This document shows positions 7,000 through 14,473 of a stretch of DNA of 53,558 nucleotides, one piece after another. Both the position numbers and the translations under genes were made by a program. The notes beneath the pieces were generated by a model. That model saw only the letters and a program-made list of their open reading frames with translations. It made no database searches and was not told the DNA's origin. The number at the start of each line of letters is the position of its first letter. The first letter of the stretch is position 1. Source of the stretch: Fibrobacter sp. (GTDB lineage: Bacteria > Fibrobacterota > Fibrobacteria > Fibrobacterales > Fibrobacteraceae); the NCBI GenBank assembly GCA_017550445.1, contig JAFZOV010000179.1, forward strand, positions 1 through 53,558. The letters are read 5' to 3'.

Positions 7000-7795
7000 A
7001 GAGGCCGGGATTCAGCTCTGCAACGATTCCTACCAAAATTGGAAATCCCACGGCATTAACGAAAAAGCCCAGCTGATTTTGTCCGACATTCCCTACGCCA
7101 TTGGGACCGACGCTTACGGTAGTAATCCCATGTGGTACGAGGGCGGCGACAACGCTAACGGCGAGTCCAAGCTGGCCGGAAAAGCCTTCTTTGATACTGA
7201 TTACACGTTCCGCGTTAAGGAGTTCCTTCATTTCAGCTCTCAAATGCTGAAACCAGAGCCGAAATCCAACGACGAAGGAAAAGCAATCGGCAAGAACGGC
7301 AAGAAATCCGGCGGGGCCCCGTGCATGATTATCTTTTGCTCGTTTGAGCAGCAATTCCAGCTGATTGAAACGGCAAAGGAGTTCGGATTCAACAACTACA
7401 TTAACCTGGTATTCCGCAAGAACTATTCGGCGCAAGTGCTGAAAGCTAATATGCGCGTTGTTGGTAACTGCGAATACGCCGTGCTGCTGTACCGAAACCG
7501 GCTCCCGAAATTTAACAACAACGGGGCTATGGTCTTTAACTGCTTTGATTGGGTGCGCGACACCGACACTTACAAGGTCCACCCGACACAAAAGAGCGTG
7601 CCGGTGCTGGAGCGCTTAATCTCTATATTTACCGACGAGGGCGACGTGGTGATAGACCCGTGCGCCGGGTCCGGCACTACGCTTTTGGCCGCAGCCAACC
7701 TCAAACGAAAGGCATACGGCTTTGAAATCAAAAAGGATATTTTCAAGGACGCTACCGAGAAGGTCCTCCCGTTTGTTCAACGCCAACTTTTCTAA
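6926..7795 (+). CDS. DNA N4/N6 methyltransferase, beta class
   Basis: A 289-residue amino-methyltransferase with the beta-class order of motifs. Catalytic DIPY (residues 54-57) comes first, then HPTQKS and the SAM-binding DPCAGSGTT near residue 245. It resembles phage enzymes that methylate adenine N6 or cytosine N4. The start is the ATG at 6926; an in-frame TTG at 6920 is the only upstream option. Together with dam and the C5-like protein it makes three modification genes within 7 kb, with no matching nuclease seen. This suggests protection against restriction rather than a restriction system. Confidence 0.88.
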   Translation: MTEKEKQTLEEKRARLRPYPDYLDKEAGIQLCNDSYQNWKSHGINEKAQLILSDIPYAIGTDAYGSNPMWYEGGDNANGESKLAGKAFFDTDYTFRVKEFLHFSSQMLKPEPKSNDEGKAIGKNGKKSGGAPCMIIFCSFEQQFQLIETAKEFGFNNYINLVFRKNYSAQVLKANMRVVGNCEYAVLLYRNRLPKFNNNGAMVFNCFDWVRDTDTYKVHPTQKSVPVLERLISIFTDEGDVVIDPCAGSGTTLLAAANLKRKAYGFEIKKDIFKDATEKVLPFVQRQLF

Positions 7796-7797
7796 TC

Positions 7798-8277
7798 ATG
7801 GCAAGATTTATAGCTTATACGGACGGGTCCTTTGATATGAACGACCAAGTAGGCTCCTCGGCTTTGGTGATTCTGGACGAAAAGCAAGAAAGAATCCTCT
7901 TTGAAAGAGCCGCGGCCCGAAAGTGTGTTTACGACCCGGAAAAGAAACAGCGCAACAACGAGCAAGAGCTCGGCGCTATCATACGAACCCTTATGAGCGT
8001 TCCCGAAGGGAGCCAGCTTTTGATTCATTCGGATTCTCAATACGCCGTGAAAGTCCTTTCGGGCGATTGGGAAGCAAAGGCGAATTTAGGGCTCGTTGAC
8101 CGATTCCACCAGGAGAAACGAAAACGCCGTTTGCGCGTCGAGCTTCGGTGGGTCCGGGGCCACAACGGAAATCCGATGAACGAACGCGCCGACCAGCTCT
8201 GCGCTATGGCTGCTAATAGCGTGCGCAAGGGTGGTCCGGCTGTGTTCCAATCGGAGAGAAACTTGTGCTTTGAATAG
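7798..8277 (+). CDS. rnhA: ribonuclease HI
   Basis: A 159-residue RNase HI with the four catalytic acids in their usual contexts: YTDGS (Asp9), NEQEL (Glu57), IHSDSQYAV (Asp79) and NERADQL near residue 130. RGHNGNPMNERAD matches the family's C-terminal histidine-loop region. It cleaves the RNA strand of RNA-DNA hybrids and probably removes primers or processes replication R-loops. It is the last gene of the upstream early operon: the next base after its stop starts a double TCAATAC promoter element. Confidence 0.93.
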   Translation: MARFIAYTDGSFDMNDQVGSSALVILDEKQERILFERAAARKCVYDPEKKQRNNEQELGAIIRTLMSVPEGSQLLIHSDSQYAVKVLSGDWEAKANLGLVDRFHQEKRKRRLRVELRWVRGHNGNPMNERADQLCAMAANSVRKGGPAVFQSERNLCFE

Positions 8278-8330
8278 TCAATACAAGTCAATACAAATTG
8301 CGCTTTATTGGCAAAACGAGCTTACCTTTG
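8278..8330 (+). promoter_or_regulatory. phage promoter with double TCAATAC box
   Basis: TCAATAC occurs at 8278-8284 and 8288-8294, exactly 10 bp apart. Then come 3 nt, TTG (8298-8300), 22 nt and TACCTTTG (8323-8330), the Bacteroidetes -7 box. The same build occurs at three other promoters here. The 7-bp boxes sit where an activator on one face of the helix would touch polymerase. It drives the replication genes after a leader of about 140 nt. Confidence 0.75.
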
Positions 8331-8387
8331 TGTGCTCCTTTTTGTGACGATTAAGGACGCGCAAATACTGACATATAGGCTTAACGC

Positions 8388-8469
8388 CACAATTATAGGT
8401 TTTCGCCCCGTATCTTAATCGTCACCTCCGTAAGGAGAAGATGCGGGGCGAGAACTTTTTATAATTGTG
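8388..8469 (+). promoter_or_regulatory. long structured leader hairpin before replication gene
   Basis: CACAATTATA (8388-8397) pairs perfectly with TATAATTGTG (8460-8469). Inside, 8403-8416 pairs with 8438-8451 (14 bp, one G-U). At the tip CTCC (8426-8429) pairs with GGAG (8434-8437) around a GTAA loop, a GNRA-type tetraloop. AAGGAG precedes an ATG at 8441 that opens a seven-codon ORF (MRGENFL). The hairpin ends 7 nt before the next gene's ATG. It may be a regulatory 5' leader, a processed RNA or an mRNA stabiliser. Confidence 0.7.
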
Positions 8470-8476
8470 ACGAGTT

Positions 8477-9241
8477 ATGAAAACCTTTGTAACTATGGGG
8501 CATATCAAACTGCACCGAAAACTCTTTGAGTGGGAATGGTACGGAGTGCCGGAAATGACGGCTCTTTGGATTCACTTACTCCTTTCCGCTAATTGGGAAC
8601 AAAAGACGTGGCGCGGCCTGGTGATTGAACGCGGGCAATTCGTTACCTCTTTATCGACGCTCGCCAATGATACCGGCCTTTCATTCTCACAAGTTAGGCT
8701 ATGTTTAAAGCGGCTTCAAGATAGCGGACAAATAAAAATTGACGCGACAAACCAAATGACAAAGATAACTATTTGTAATTACGATAGTTACCAAGACAAA
8801 GGCGACTCGCAAACACAAACGGATAACACGCCGGAGAGCAATCAAAACGCATCTGAAACAGCAACAACTAAAGAAGTAAAGAAGATAAGAAGAAAAGAAA
8901 ATAATAATATATACTCGTCTGACGCCGACAAAGTTTATGCCGCCTATCCGACCAAGTGCCCGATTTCCGGGCGGTCCCTCGGCAAGTCCTCATCTGACAA
9001 AAAGAAGATTGAGAGATTACTTAAAGCCGGGCGAACGCCGGAAGAGCTCATTTCAACTATTGAGCATTATATTGCCGACTGCAGTAAGACGAACACCTAC
9101 GCAAAGAACTTCTCTACCTTCTTGAATAATCTTCCAGACTATTCGGAACCCGAAACCGAGTCAGCGACGACAACGCCGCAAAATTCGCTGTTCTATTTCG
9201 AGAACGGCGAGCGTAATCGCTTTAGAGTACCGCAGACATGA
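8477..9241 (+). CDS. replication initiation protein with winged-helix domain
   Basis: A 254-residue protein of the type common in Bacteroides phages just before the primase-helicase. The N-terminal ~100 residues contain GHIKLHRKLFEWEWY, a WRGLVIERGQFVTSL segment and TGLSFSQVRLCLKRL, which reads as a winged-helix DNA-binding fold (phage O/DnaD-like). A polar linker follows (about 110-145), then a helical C-terminal domain beginning near YAAYPTKCP. It probably recognises the phage origin and loads the helicase. Met7 is an alternative start. Its end overlaps the next gene by 4 nt. Confidence 0.7.
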   Translation: MKTFVTMGHIKLHRKLFEWEWYGVPEMTALWIHLLLSANWEQKTWRGLVIERGQFVTSLSTLANDTGLSFSQVRLCLKRLQDSGQIKIDATNQMTKITICNYDSYQDKGDSQTQTDNTPESNQNASETATTKEVKKIRRKENNNIYSSDADKVYAAYPTKCPISGRSLGKSSSDKKKIERLLKAGRTPEELISTIEHYIADCSKTNTYAKNFSTFLNNLPDYSEPETESATTTPQNSLFYFENGERNRFRVPQT

Positions 9242-11283
9242 TTAACGAGCAAGAAATACGGCGCTGGTGGGATTTGTTCAAGCGTGACAACCCGCTAACC
9301 GAAATTCGCATTTTGGGCCACGGAAAAACCTTCTCCGGGTATTATACCAACCCAGAGCAAGTGATTAACGACATTCGGGCCTACGACGCTTACGGCATAT
9401 ACGCCACGATTAACGCCGTCAAGGAGTCGTGCTACGGGCGTACACAGCACGACTGCATTATTTCCAAACCGAAAGCCACCACGTCCGATACCGATATTGA
9501 GTGCCGGACCACGCTGCTGATTGACCTGGACCCGGAACGCTCCAGCGACACCAACGCCTCTGACGAGGAAAAGGCTGCCGCGTGGCAAACGGCAAAAGCG
9601 ATTTGTCAGTACCTTTCGGACCAGGGCTTTGAAAAGCCGGTGATTGCCGATTCTGCAAACGGCTATCATCTGCTCTATAAGATTTACCTCGGGAACACAC
9701 CGGAAACCACGGAGCTAATCAAAAACTTTCTCCAAGTTCTTGATATGCTCTTTTCTAATGACGCTGTAAAGATTGACACAAGCGTATTCAACGCCTCGCG
9801 TATCTCGAAGCTCATTGGGACCAAATCGGCAAAGGGAACCGACACCCCGGAGCGCCCGCAGCGACAGTCCTTCTTCGTGTACGTCCCGGATAACTACAAG
9901 TCGGTCGATATTGCCTATATCCGCAAGGTCGCGGACCTGCTCCCGAAACCGGAACAGCCCAGCCGCCACAATAACTACTCTACGGAGAAATTCGACATTC
10001 GCGGCTTTATTGCCGAGCACGGGATTAAGATTGCGAAAGAGTCCAGATTCTCCGGGGGCTTGAAGCTGGTGCTGGAAGAGTGCCCGTTCGGGGGCCACAA
10101 GGCTCCGGATTCGGCGCTGTTCGTCATGGATTCCGGGGCAATCGCTTTCAGGTGCTTGCACAATTCCTGCCAGCATTTCCATTGGCGGGAGTTCCGCTTG
10201 CACTACGACCCGCAAGCCTACGACCGACACGACCGCGAAGAATACGCCCGTAAACGCACTTACTACGGACGGGTTGACCCGAAACCCGTTGAGCCGATAA
10301 AAGAGGACGAGAGGGGTAAAAAATGGCTTTCAATGAGCGATATTGTATGGCAGGACCCGTCGCAACTCATAAGCATACCCTCCGGGGTGGAAGCCCTGGA
10401 CCGAAAAATTATGGGATTCACGCTCGGCGACCTTACGATATTCTCCGGGCTGTCCGGGGCTGGTAAAACTACGTTTTTGGATTTCTTTGCGCTTAACGCT
10501 GTGCAAAGGGGCTACAAAACGGCGATATTCTCCGGGGAGCTGCAGAGCTCGCGCTTTCAGTCGTGGATAGACCAAATGGCCGCCGGTAAGACGTTTGTTC
10601 AGCAAAAGGCCGGGTTTGAGAATATCTACTACGCGCCGAAGCGGATTGCTGACCAAGTGAACCAATGGCTCGACGACAAGCTGTATCTCTACAACAACGA
10701 CTACGGCTCGAATTGGGACCAGCTGTACCAAGAAATCGTGACTATCATTCACGAAAAGGGCGTGCGGCTCGTTATGATTGACAACCTAATGGCGCTTGAC
10801 TTTGACTCCGAGAGCGGCGACCAGAACACCAGGGAAACGCGCTTTATCAAGCAGTTTAAAGACCTCTGCAAGCGTGAAAATATCCACGGGATTCTTGTGT
10901 GCCACCCGCGAAAGGAGCAATCATTCCAGCTGCTCCGCAAAGAGTCTATCGCCGGTACGGCCAATCTTACGAACCTTTGCGATAACCTGATTATTTCGCA
11001 CCGGGTCGGTAACGACTTCGTGAAACGCGCAAAGGACTTTTTCGGCGAGGCAAAGGTAGCGGAGCTTATGGCGTATGACGTTGTGCTGGAGGTCGTTAAA
11101 AACCGGTCTATCGGCGTGACGGATTACCTCATTGGGCTGTACTACGAAGCGGAAACCCGGCGTATCAAAAACGACGTTGCGGAAAATATCATTTTCGGCT
11201 GGCAAGAGCAGCCGGTCCAAACGACGTTTGAGGAACCGGAAACGGAGCCGCAAAACGAGGAAATCGACGACTTACCCTTTTAG
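9238..11283 (+). CDS. fused primase and DnaB-type helicase
   Basis: A 681-residue replication protein. The N-terminal part resembles archaeo-eukaryotic primases: a LLIDLDPE acidic pair (Asp96/Asp98) and NGYHLLYK with the conserved His (141-148). A zinc-binding segment follows (Cys282, Cys306, Cys311 and neighbouring His). The C-terminal RecA-like ATPase has Walker A GLSGAGKT (404-411) and Walker B LVMIDNLMA near 510, as in DnaB/Twinkle. It should prime and unwind the replication fork. The extreme C-terminus, EEIDDLPF, closely copies the SSB acidic tip. A second helicase (48901-50247) is also present. Confidence 0.88.
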   Translation: MINEQEIRRWWDLFKRDNPLTEIRILGHGKTFSGYYTNPEQVINDIRAYDAYGIYATINAVKESCYGRTQHDCIISKPKATTSDTDIECRTTLLIDLDPERSSDTNASDEEKAAAWQTAKAICQYLSDQGFEKPVIADSANGYHLLYKIYLGNTPETTELIKNFLQVLDMLFSNDAVKIDTSVFNASRISKLIGTKSAKGTDTPERPQRQSFFVYVPDNYKSVDIAYIRKVADLLPKPEQPSRHNNYSTEKFDIRGFIAEHGIKIAKESRFSGGLKLVLEECPFGGHKAPDSALFVMDSGAIAFRCLHNSCQHFHWREFRLHYDPQAYDRHDREEYARKRTYYGRVDPKPVEPIKEDERGKKWLSMSDIVWQDPSQLISIPSGVEALDRKIMGFTLGDLTIFSGLSGAGKTTFLDFFALNAVQRGYKTAIFSGELQSSRFQSWIDQMAAGKTFVQQKAGFENIYYAPKRIADQVNQWLDDKLYLYNNDYGSNWDQLYQEIVTIIHEKGVRLVMIDNLMALDFDSESGDQNTRETRFIKQFKDLCKRENIHGILVCHPRKEQSFQLLRKESIAGTANLTNLCDNLIISHRVGNDFVKRAKDFFGEAKVAELMAYDVVLEVVKNRSIGVTDYLIGLYYEAETRRIKNDVAENIIFGWQEQPVQTTFEEPETEPQNEEIDDLPF

Positions 11284-11286
11284 ACT

Positions 11287-11520
11287 ATGGCAGAACAAAT
11301 CCATTACTACAAGACTATCTCCGGGGCCGCGCACTTTGCCGAAACCGGAGTAGTCAAAAACGAGGCCAAGTTAGGCCAATATCTCCGTATGCTCCGGTAC
11401 GCCAAAAAAGAGCCGGTGCAAATGTTCCTTGATTACCCGCAAGACTTTGAGGAAATCAAGCGTCTATTCAAATTCCCCAATGGGACAACATGGCAGGACG
11501 TTTATTTAGAGAACGTATGA
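11287..11520 (+). CDS. 77-residue hypothetical protein
   Basis: A small protein, 3 nt downstream of the primase-helicase stop and overlapping the next gene by 4 nt (ATGA). It is rich in aromatic and charged residues, with a LRMLRYAKKEP helix in the middle. No family or motif is recognised. Tight spacing suggests co-expression with the replication genes. Confidence 0.55.
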   Translation: MAEQIHYYKTISGAAHFAETGVVKNEAKLGQYLRMLRYAKKEPVQMFLDYPQDFEEIKRLFKFPNGTTWQDVYLENV

Positions 11521-11705
11521 ACAAATCAGATTTACGCCGGGTTTCCCGGGCGCAGCGCCACATAAAGAAGGCGCTTATAGAATTGGGCCGCGTTCAGTTC
11601 GACGGGGTTAAAAAGCCCGAATACGACAAGGTTATGGCCGTGATTCTCACTACTACCGACTTGTATTGTAACATTGAAGATTTAACAACTAAACAACATG
11701 ATTAA
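11517..11705 (+). CDS. 62-residue hypothetical protein
   Basis: A short, basic, helical protein (RRVSRAQRHIKKALIELG near its start). The ATG at 11517 overlaps the previous stop in an ATGA junction; the longer reading from 11490 would be internal to the previous gene. Its end overlaps the start of the diversified lectin-like gene by 8 nt, so the two are probably translationally coupled. Function unknown. Confidence 0.55.
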   Translation: MNKSDLRRVSRAQRHIKKALIELGRVQFDGVKKPEYDKVMAVILTTTDLYCNIEDLTTKQHD

Positions 11706-12231
11706 AGACCTGAACGCCCTTATCGAGAGGGCAAAAGTCGTCGTAAACGACAAAAACACCGGTATCGCTATCCGCGAGGCCGTGGCAAACCTTTTCGACT
11801 TTAAACCGAATTGGATTCCAGAAGAGCGTCATTGGGTTGATTTGGGGCTCCCGTCCGGCAACCTTTGGTATGATTCCAACGGCGAGGTTAACGGCAACGA
11901 GTTCTTTAACCATGACGACGCGCTGGAGGCGTTTGGTGAGTATCTTCCCAGCGCTACCTCAATGGCGGAGCTTTATGAAAATTGCGAGTGGGAATGGACC
12001 GGGAGCGGCTATAAAGTTACCGGGCCCAACGGCAAGTCAATCGCGCTTCCTGCCCGTGGACGGAACGAATGTAGAAGCACGGAATACGGGTATTATTGGA
12101 CCTCTTGTAAGAGTAAAACAAGCCAGGCCGGCGCCCGCTTCCTCTACTTCGGCAGCGGCGGCGTGGGCCCGTTGGCCGACGACTACCGTAGCTACGGCTT
12201 TTCCGTGCGCCCGTGCCGAGAATTAGTTTAA
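11698..12231 (+). CDS. second DGR target: C-type-lectin-like variable protein
   Basis: A 177-residue protein with an N-terminal helical part (residues 1-35, with GIAIREAVANLF). A domain follows beginning HWVDLGLPSGNLWYD, a start typical of Bacteroidetes C-type-lectin-like/FGE-like proteins. It ends in the diversified segment SQAGARFLYF..., RSYGFSVRPCRELV. The last ~100 nt match the DGR template in every base except 18 template adenines. No signal peptide, transmembrane segment or tail-fibre domain is seen, so how it reaches a ligand is unclear. It is 7 kb from the retroelement, on the opposite strand, inside the early operon. Confidence 0.85.
   Translation: MIKDLNALIERAKVVVNDKNTGIAIREAVANLFDFKPNWIPEERHWVDLGLPSGNLWYDSNGEVNGNEFFNHDDALEAFGEYLPSATSMAELYENCEWEWTGSGYKVTGPNGKSIALPARGRNECRSTEYGYYWTSCKSKTSQAGARFLYFGSGGVGPLADDYRSYGFSVRPCRELV
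12121..12220 (+). repeat. DGR variable region 2 (VR2)
   Basis: One hundred bases aligned without gaps to the coding-strand complement of the template repeat (19559-19658). I count 18 differences, all where the template has A (mostly AAC codons), changing 12 residues: Asn to Gly, Phe, Tyr, Ala or Asp, and Thr to Ala. The final 26 nt are identical to the template, as expected for the initiation-of-mutagenic-homology end. Similarity stops at 12121. Confidence 0.93.
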
Positions 12232-12241
12232 TCCTTTATCC

Positions 12242-12266
12242 GTCCCCGCCTTACCGTGGCGGGGAC
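12242..12266 (+). promoter_or_regulatory. DGR target hairpin downstream of VR2
   Basis: GTCCCCGCC (12242-12250) pairs perfectly with GGCGGGGAC (12258-12266) around the loop TTACCGT. It begins 21 nt after VR2. VR1 has a hairpin with the same loop at 22 nt. In the Bordetella phage DGR, a hairpin or cruciform just downstream of VR is needed for retrohoming, which is the likely role here. A weak terminator role is an alternative, but there is no T-run. Confidence 0.8.
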
Positions 12267-12280
12267 ATTTCATTAAAGCC

Positions 12281-12637
12281 ATGAACAAAAAACTAAAAAC
12301 CGAATTTTCGGCCACGTTTATAGCGCTCTTAATCGTGGTCGTTTTGTGTATTCCGCTTTGCTCGCTCAAACTGATTAACCGGACCGAGCAACAACACGTC
12401 ATTAACGAAATATCAAAGATTCAGGAAGTAAGCGGCTCCGACGGAAATGTTAGCACTACTACTTACTATCTTGTGCACACGGATAAGGGCACTTTTAAAA
12501 TTGAAATGGCGGGTCTTAACGCGGCTCCGTATTGCGCTGGAATCATTCACGAAGGCGATACGCTGAACCTTATTACCCGTGGCGTTCTATTCCCGCTTTT
12601 CGGCCTATATCCATACATAATAGCCGTAAACGAATGA
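12281..12637 (+). CDS. membrane-anchored hypothetical protein
   Basis: A 118-residue protein with one N-terminal transmembrane helix (about residues 10-31, FIALLIVVVLCIPLCSL) after a short basic tail. An extracytoplasmic, mostly beta segment follows, and a hydrophobic C-terminus (about 98-114). A periplasmic-facing or superinfection-exclusion-like role is possible, but no family is recognised. It starts 15 nt after the VR2 hairpin and overlaps the next gene (ATGA). Confidence 0.6.
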   Translation: MNKKLKTEFSATFIALLIVVVLCIPLCSLKLINRTEQQHVINEISKIQEVSGSDGNVSTTTYYLVHTDKGTFKIEMAGLNAAPYCAGIIHEGDTLNLITRGVLFPLFGLYPYIIAVNE

Positions 12638-12939
12638 GGACCAAATTAGTTAACCGGGACCCGTTTAGCAACGGGACTGAACACGAGGTTTGGGAGGAAA
12701 TGAATTGTGAAAAATGCGTGAAGGGCTCTCACTATAAGGGCGAAGATAGCGACGGGCTGGACGTATGGACGAAAATTAAGTGCTCTATTCAGCGCGACAT
12801 ATATACCCGTATGTGCAGCGACGAGCCGATAGCCCAGCGGACTATTGACGCTTGCAGTCACGACATTTGCCCGTATCTCCAAACCGAGCGGAAACGCTAT
12901 GAGAAAAACAAGGGACTCCCGAAATTATTTGAGATATGA
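12634..12939 (+). CDS. Cys-rich hypothetical protein
   Basis: A 101-residue protein with CEKC near residue 22, then further Cys residues ending in HDICPY near 84. This layout suggests a metal-binding module. The ATG at 12634 overlaps the previous stop; a longer upstream reading would shadow the membrane protein. No known family is recognised. It overlaps the next gene by 4 nt. Confidence 0.6.
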   Translation: MRTKLVNRDPFSNGTEHEVWEEMNCEKCVKGSHYKGEDSDGLDVWTKIKCSIQRDIYTRMCSDEPIAQRTIDACSHDICPYLQTERKRYEKNKGLPKLFEI

Positions 12940-13223
12940 CGGCCACAAGTCAAGAACAATCCCAGCGGCTGATTGACGCGGGGATAAAGCAAAATACCGC
13001 CGATATGCAGTACAACGCAGTCCCGACAAAGGACGGGCCGGTAGTTGAGCTGTTCAACGGCGAAGTAACACCCAATGGGCTCCCGGCATGGAGCCTTTCG
13101 GCACTTTGGGACGCGGCCCGCACTTTAGGTATTCCGTTCGTCTTTTCTGACGAAGATACCGGCGAAGATGCTATCCGGTCGCTCGTTTCTCTAATCGAAT
13201 ACAAACTACGCCATGAAAATTAA
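12936..13223 (+). CDS. hypothetical Bacteroides-phage protein
   Basis: A 95-residue protein whose start (QRLIDAGIKQNTADMQY) resembles a small protein seen often in Bacteroides phages and mobile elements. An acidic middle and a helical end (DAIRSLVSLIEYKL) follow. No enzymatic motif is visible. It overlaps both neighbours (4 nt and 11 nt). Confidence 0.6.
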   Translation: MTATSQEQSQRLIDAGIKQNTADMQYNAVPTKDGPVVELFNGEVTPNGLPAWSLSALWDAARTLGIPFVFSDEDTGEDAIRSLVSLIEYKLRHEN

Positions 13224-13428
13224 AAAGATTATCAGCCAGAATCGCCGCGATTTCTACGCTATCTATGAGTGCGAGCACTGCGGCCACACCCACGAGGGCT
13301 CCGGCTATGACGACGCGCATTTTCACCACAACGTAATCCCGGATATGGTCTGCCCCGTTTGCGGCAAGAAAGCAGGTGACGACTACCGCCCGCTGGAAAC
13401 GAAATATCCGGAGGGTATGCAGGTATGA
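13213..13428 (+). CDS. small zinc-ribbon protein
   Basis: A 71-residue protein with CEHCGH (about 18-23) and CPVCGKK (about 51-57), two knuckles separated by a His-rich loop (FHHN). This is the layout of a zinc ribbon. Such small phage proteins often bind nucleic acids or host polymerase. The partner is unknown. It overlaps the next ORF by 4 nt. Confidence 0.7.
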   Translation: MKIKKIISQNRRDFYAIYECEHCGHTHEGSGYDDAHFHHNVIPDMVCPVCGKKAGDDYRPLETKYPEGMQV

Positions 13429-13580
13429 CCTACGCAGAGTTAGAGCAAAAAGCCAAGCGCTATTGCAAAGAGTTCCCGGACCAAGACCCGGTGACAATCT
13501 TTATTAACGGATTTATTCAAGGCGGAGCCGAATACGAAAGGGAGCTCCGCGAAAAATTCAAGGAGGAATTTCAATGGTAA
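13425..13580 (+). CDS. 51-residue hypothetical protein
   Basis: A short helical acidic ORF from the ATG at 13425 (overlapping the zinc-ribbon stop) to the TAA at 13578-13580, overlapping the next gene by 7 nt. It contains GFIQGGAEYERELREKF, a segment often seen at the end of small phage proteins. Function unknown; the overlaps support its reality. Confidence 0.5.
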   Translation: MTYAELEQKAKRYCKEFPDQDPVTIFINGFIQGGAEYERELREKFKEEFQW

Positions 13581-13840
13581 AAAGAGAAATCTATATCGAA
13601 ATAGATATAGATAAAGACGACGAGCCCGGAAGTCACGGGCCAGCAGATGCGACGCTTTCCGTTTTCGAGGACGGCGAACTAAAAGATAAGTGGACCCCGG
13701 CGCAGCTTGTATCGACGGCACGAATGCTCGCCGGATTCGCCTTGCAGCTGTTAGACAAGTCCTTGGAGTCGCTCGTTGAAGTCGAAAAGCATATCGACAA
13801 AGACGGCAATATTCACGTAGTTAAACAGCCCGAAAAATGA
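13574..13840 (+). CDS. 88-residue hypothetical protein
   Basis: A small acidic protein: a beta-rich start (REIYIEIDIDKD), an ATLSVFEDGEL strand pair, a helix (LVSTARMLAGFALQLLDKS) and a beta tail (DGNIHVV). No family is recognised. It overlaps both neighbours, within the rightward accessory run between the VR2 gene and the tRNAs. Confidence 0.55.
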   Translation: MVKREIYIEIDIDKDDEPGSHGPADATLSVFEDGELKDKWTPAQLVSTARMLAGFALQLLDKSLESLVEVEKHIDKDGNIHVVKQPEK

Positions 13841-14472
13841 CAAAGAAAGAACTTTGCGAGCTCGGGCTAAAGGGCGCTGGTCGCGTCCACGCGAAAGGCG
13901 ACACGATAGCGCCGATTCTCCCGTTTCTTTTGGCTGATATAGCCTATCAATGCCAGCTGAAAGGGGAAAAGGCTATTGGGCCGCTACGGCACGCTCAAAA
14001 GCAAAAATCGGCCATGTGGCACAAGCAGTATACGCTGTTTAACCGCCCGTTTTTCTCACTCATTCCAGCCGAAAATCAAGAGGAAGTAACCGACCTCATG
14101 GACTCGCTGTATGAATATATCTCAAACGAGATTGTCATGCTCCAAAGTGGAATACTCCAAATGTTCGACGGGGTGGATTTCGAGCAAAAGAAAAACGTAA
14201 GCTGGTTCATGCTGGCCCATATCTTTGCTCAATTCGCAAACGCGGCGTGGAAAAACGTAAACTATCACGTAAGACGCGCCCCGTATGGTGACGTTCTGGA
14301 GCCGGAAACAAACGACGTTCTGAATCGGCTCCGGGACTATTCCTTCGGAATGGCTATGGCCTACCTTCGCGGGCTCCCGGGAAAAGGCGAAATCACTATT
14401 TCAAACCTCAAATCAGATAACCTATTCACGGTTATTTCGAGGAAAATTCACGAATGGCTAAAAGAGAACTAA
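13837..14472 (+). CDS. hypothetical helical protein
   Basis: A 211-residue protein, the largest in this run. It is strongly helical, with a Phe/Met-rich middle (SWFMLAHIFAQFANAAW) that looks amphipathic rather than membrane-spanning. No motif is recognised. It overlaps the previous gene by 4 nt and sits 1 nt from the next. It is possibly a host-interaction protein, with no direct evidence. Confidence 0.55.
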   Translation: MTKKELCELGLKGAGRVHAKGDTIAPILPFLLADIAYQCQLKGEKAIGPLRHAQKQKSAMWHKQYTLFNRPFFSLIPAENQEEVTDLMDSLYEYISNEIVMLQSGILQMFDGVDFEQKKNVSWFMLAHIFAQFANAAWKNVNYHVRRAPYGDVLEPETNDVLNRLRDYSFGMAMAYLRGLPGKGEITISNLKSDNLFTVISRKIHEWLKEN

Positions 14473-14473
14473 A

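Noticed and set aside
8278..8297. CRISPR-like repeats from the two TCAATAC copies
   Set aside because: Only two 7-bp copies with a 3-nt gap, directly attached to a promoter; the same pair recurs at other promoters, so they are regulatory.
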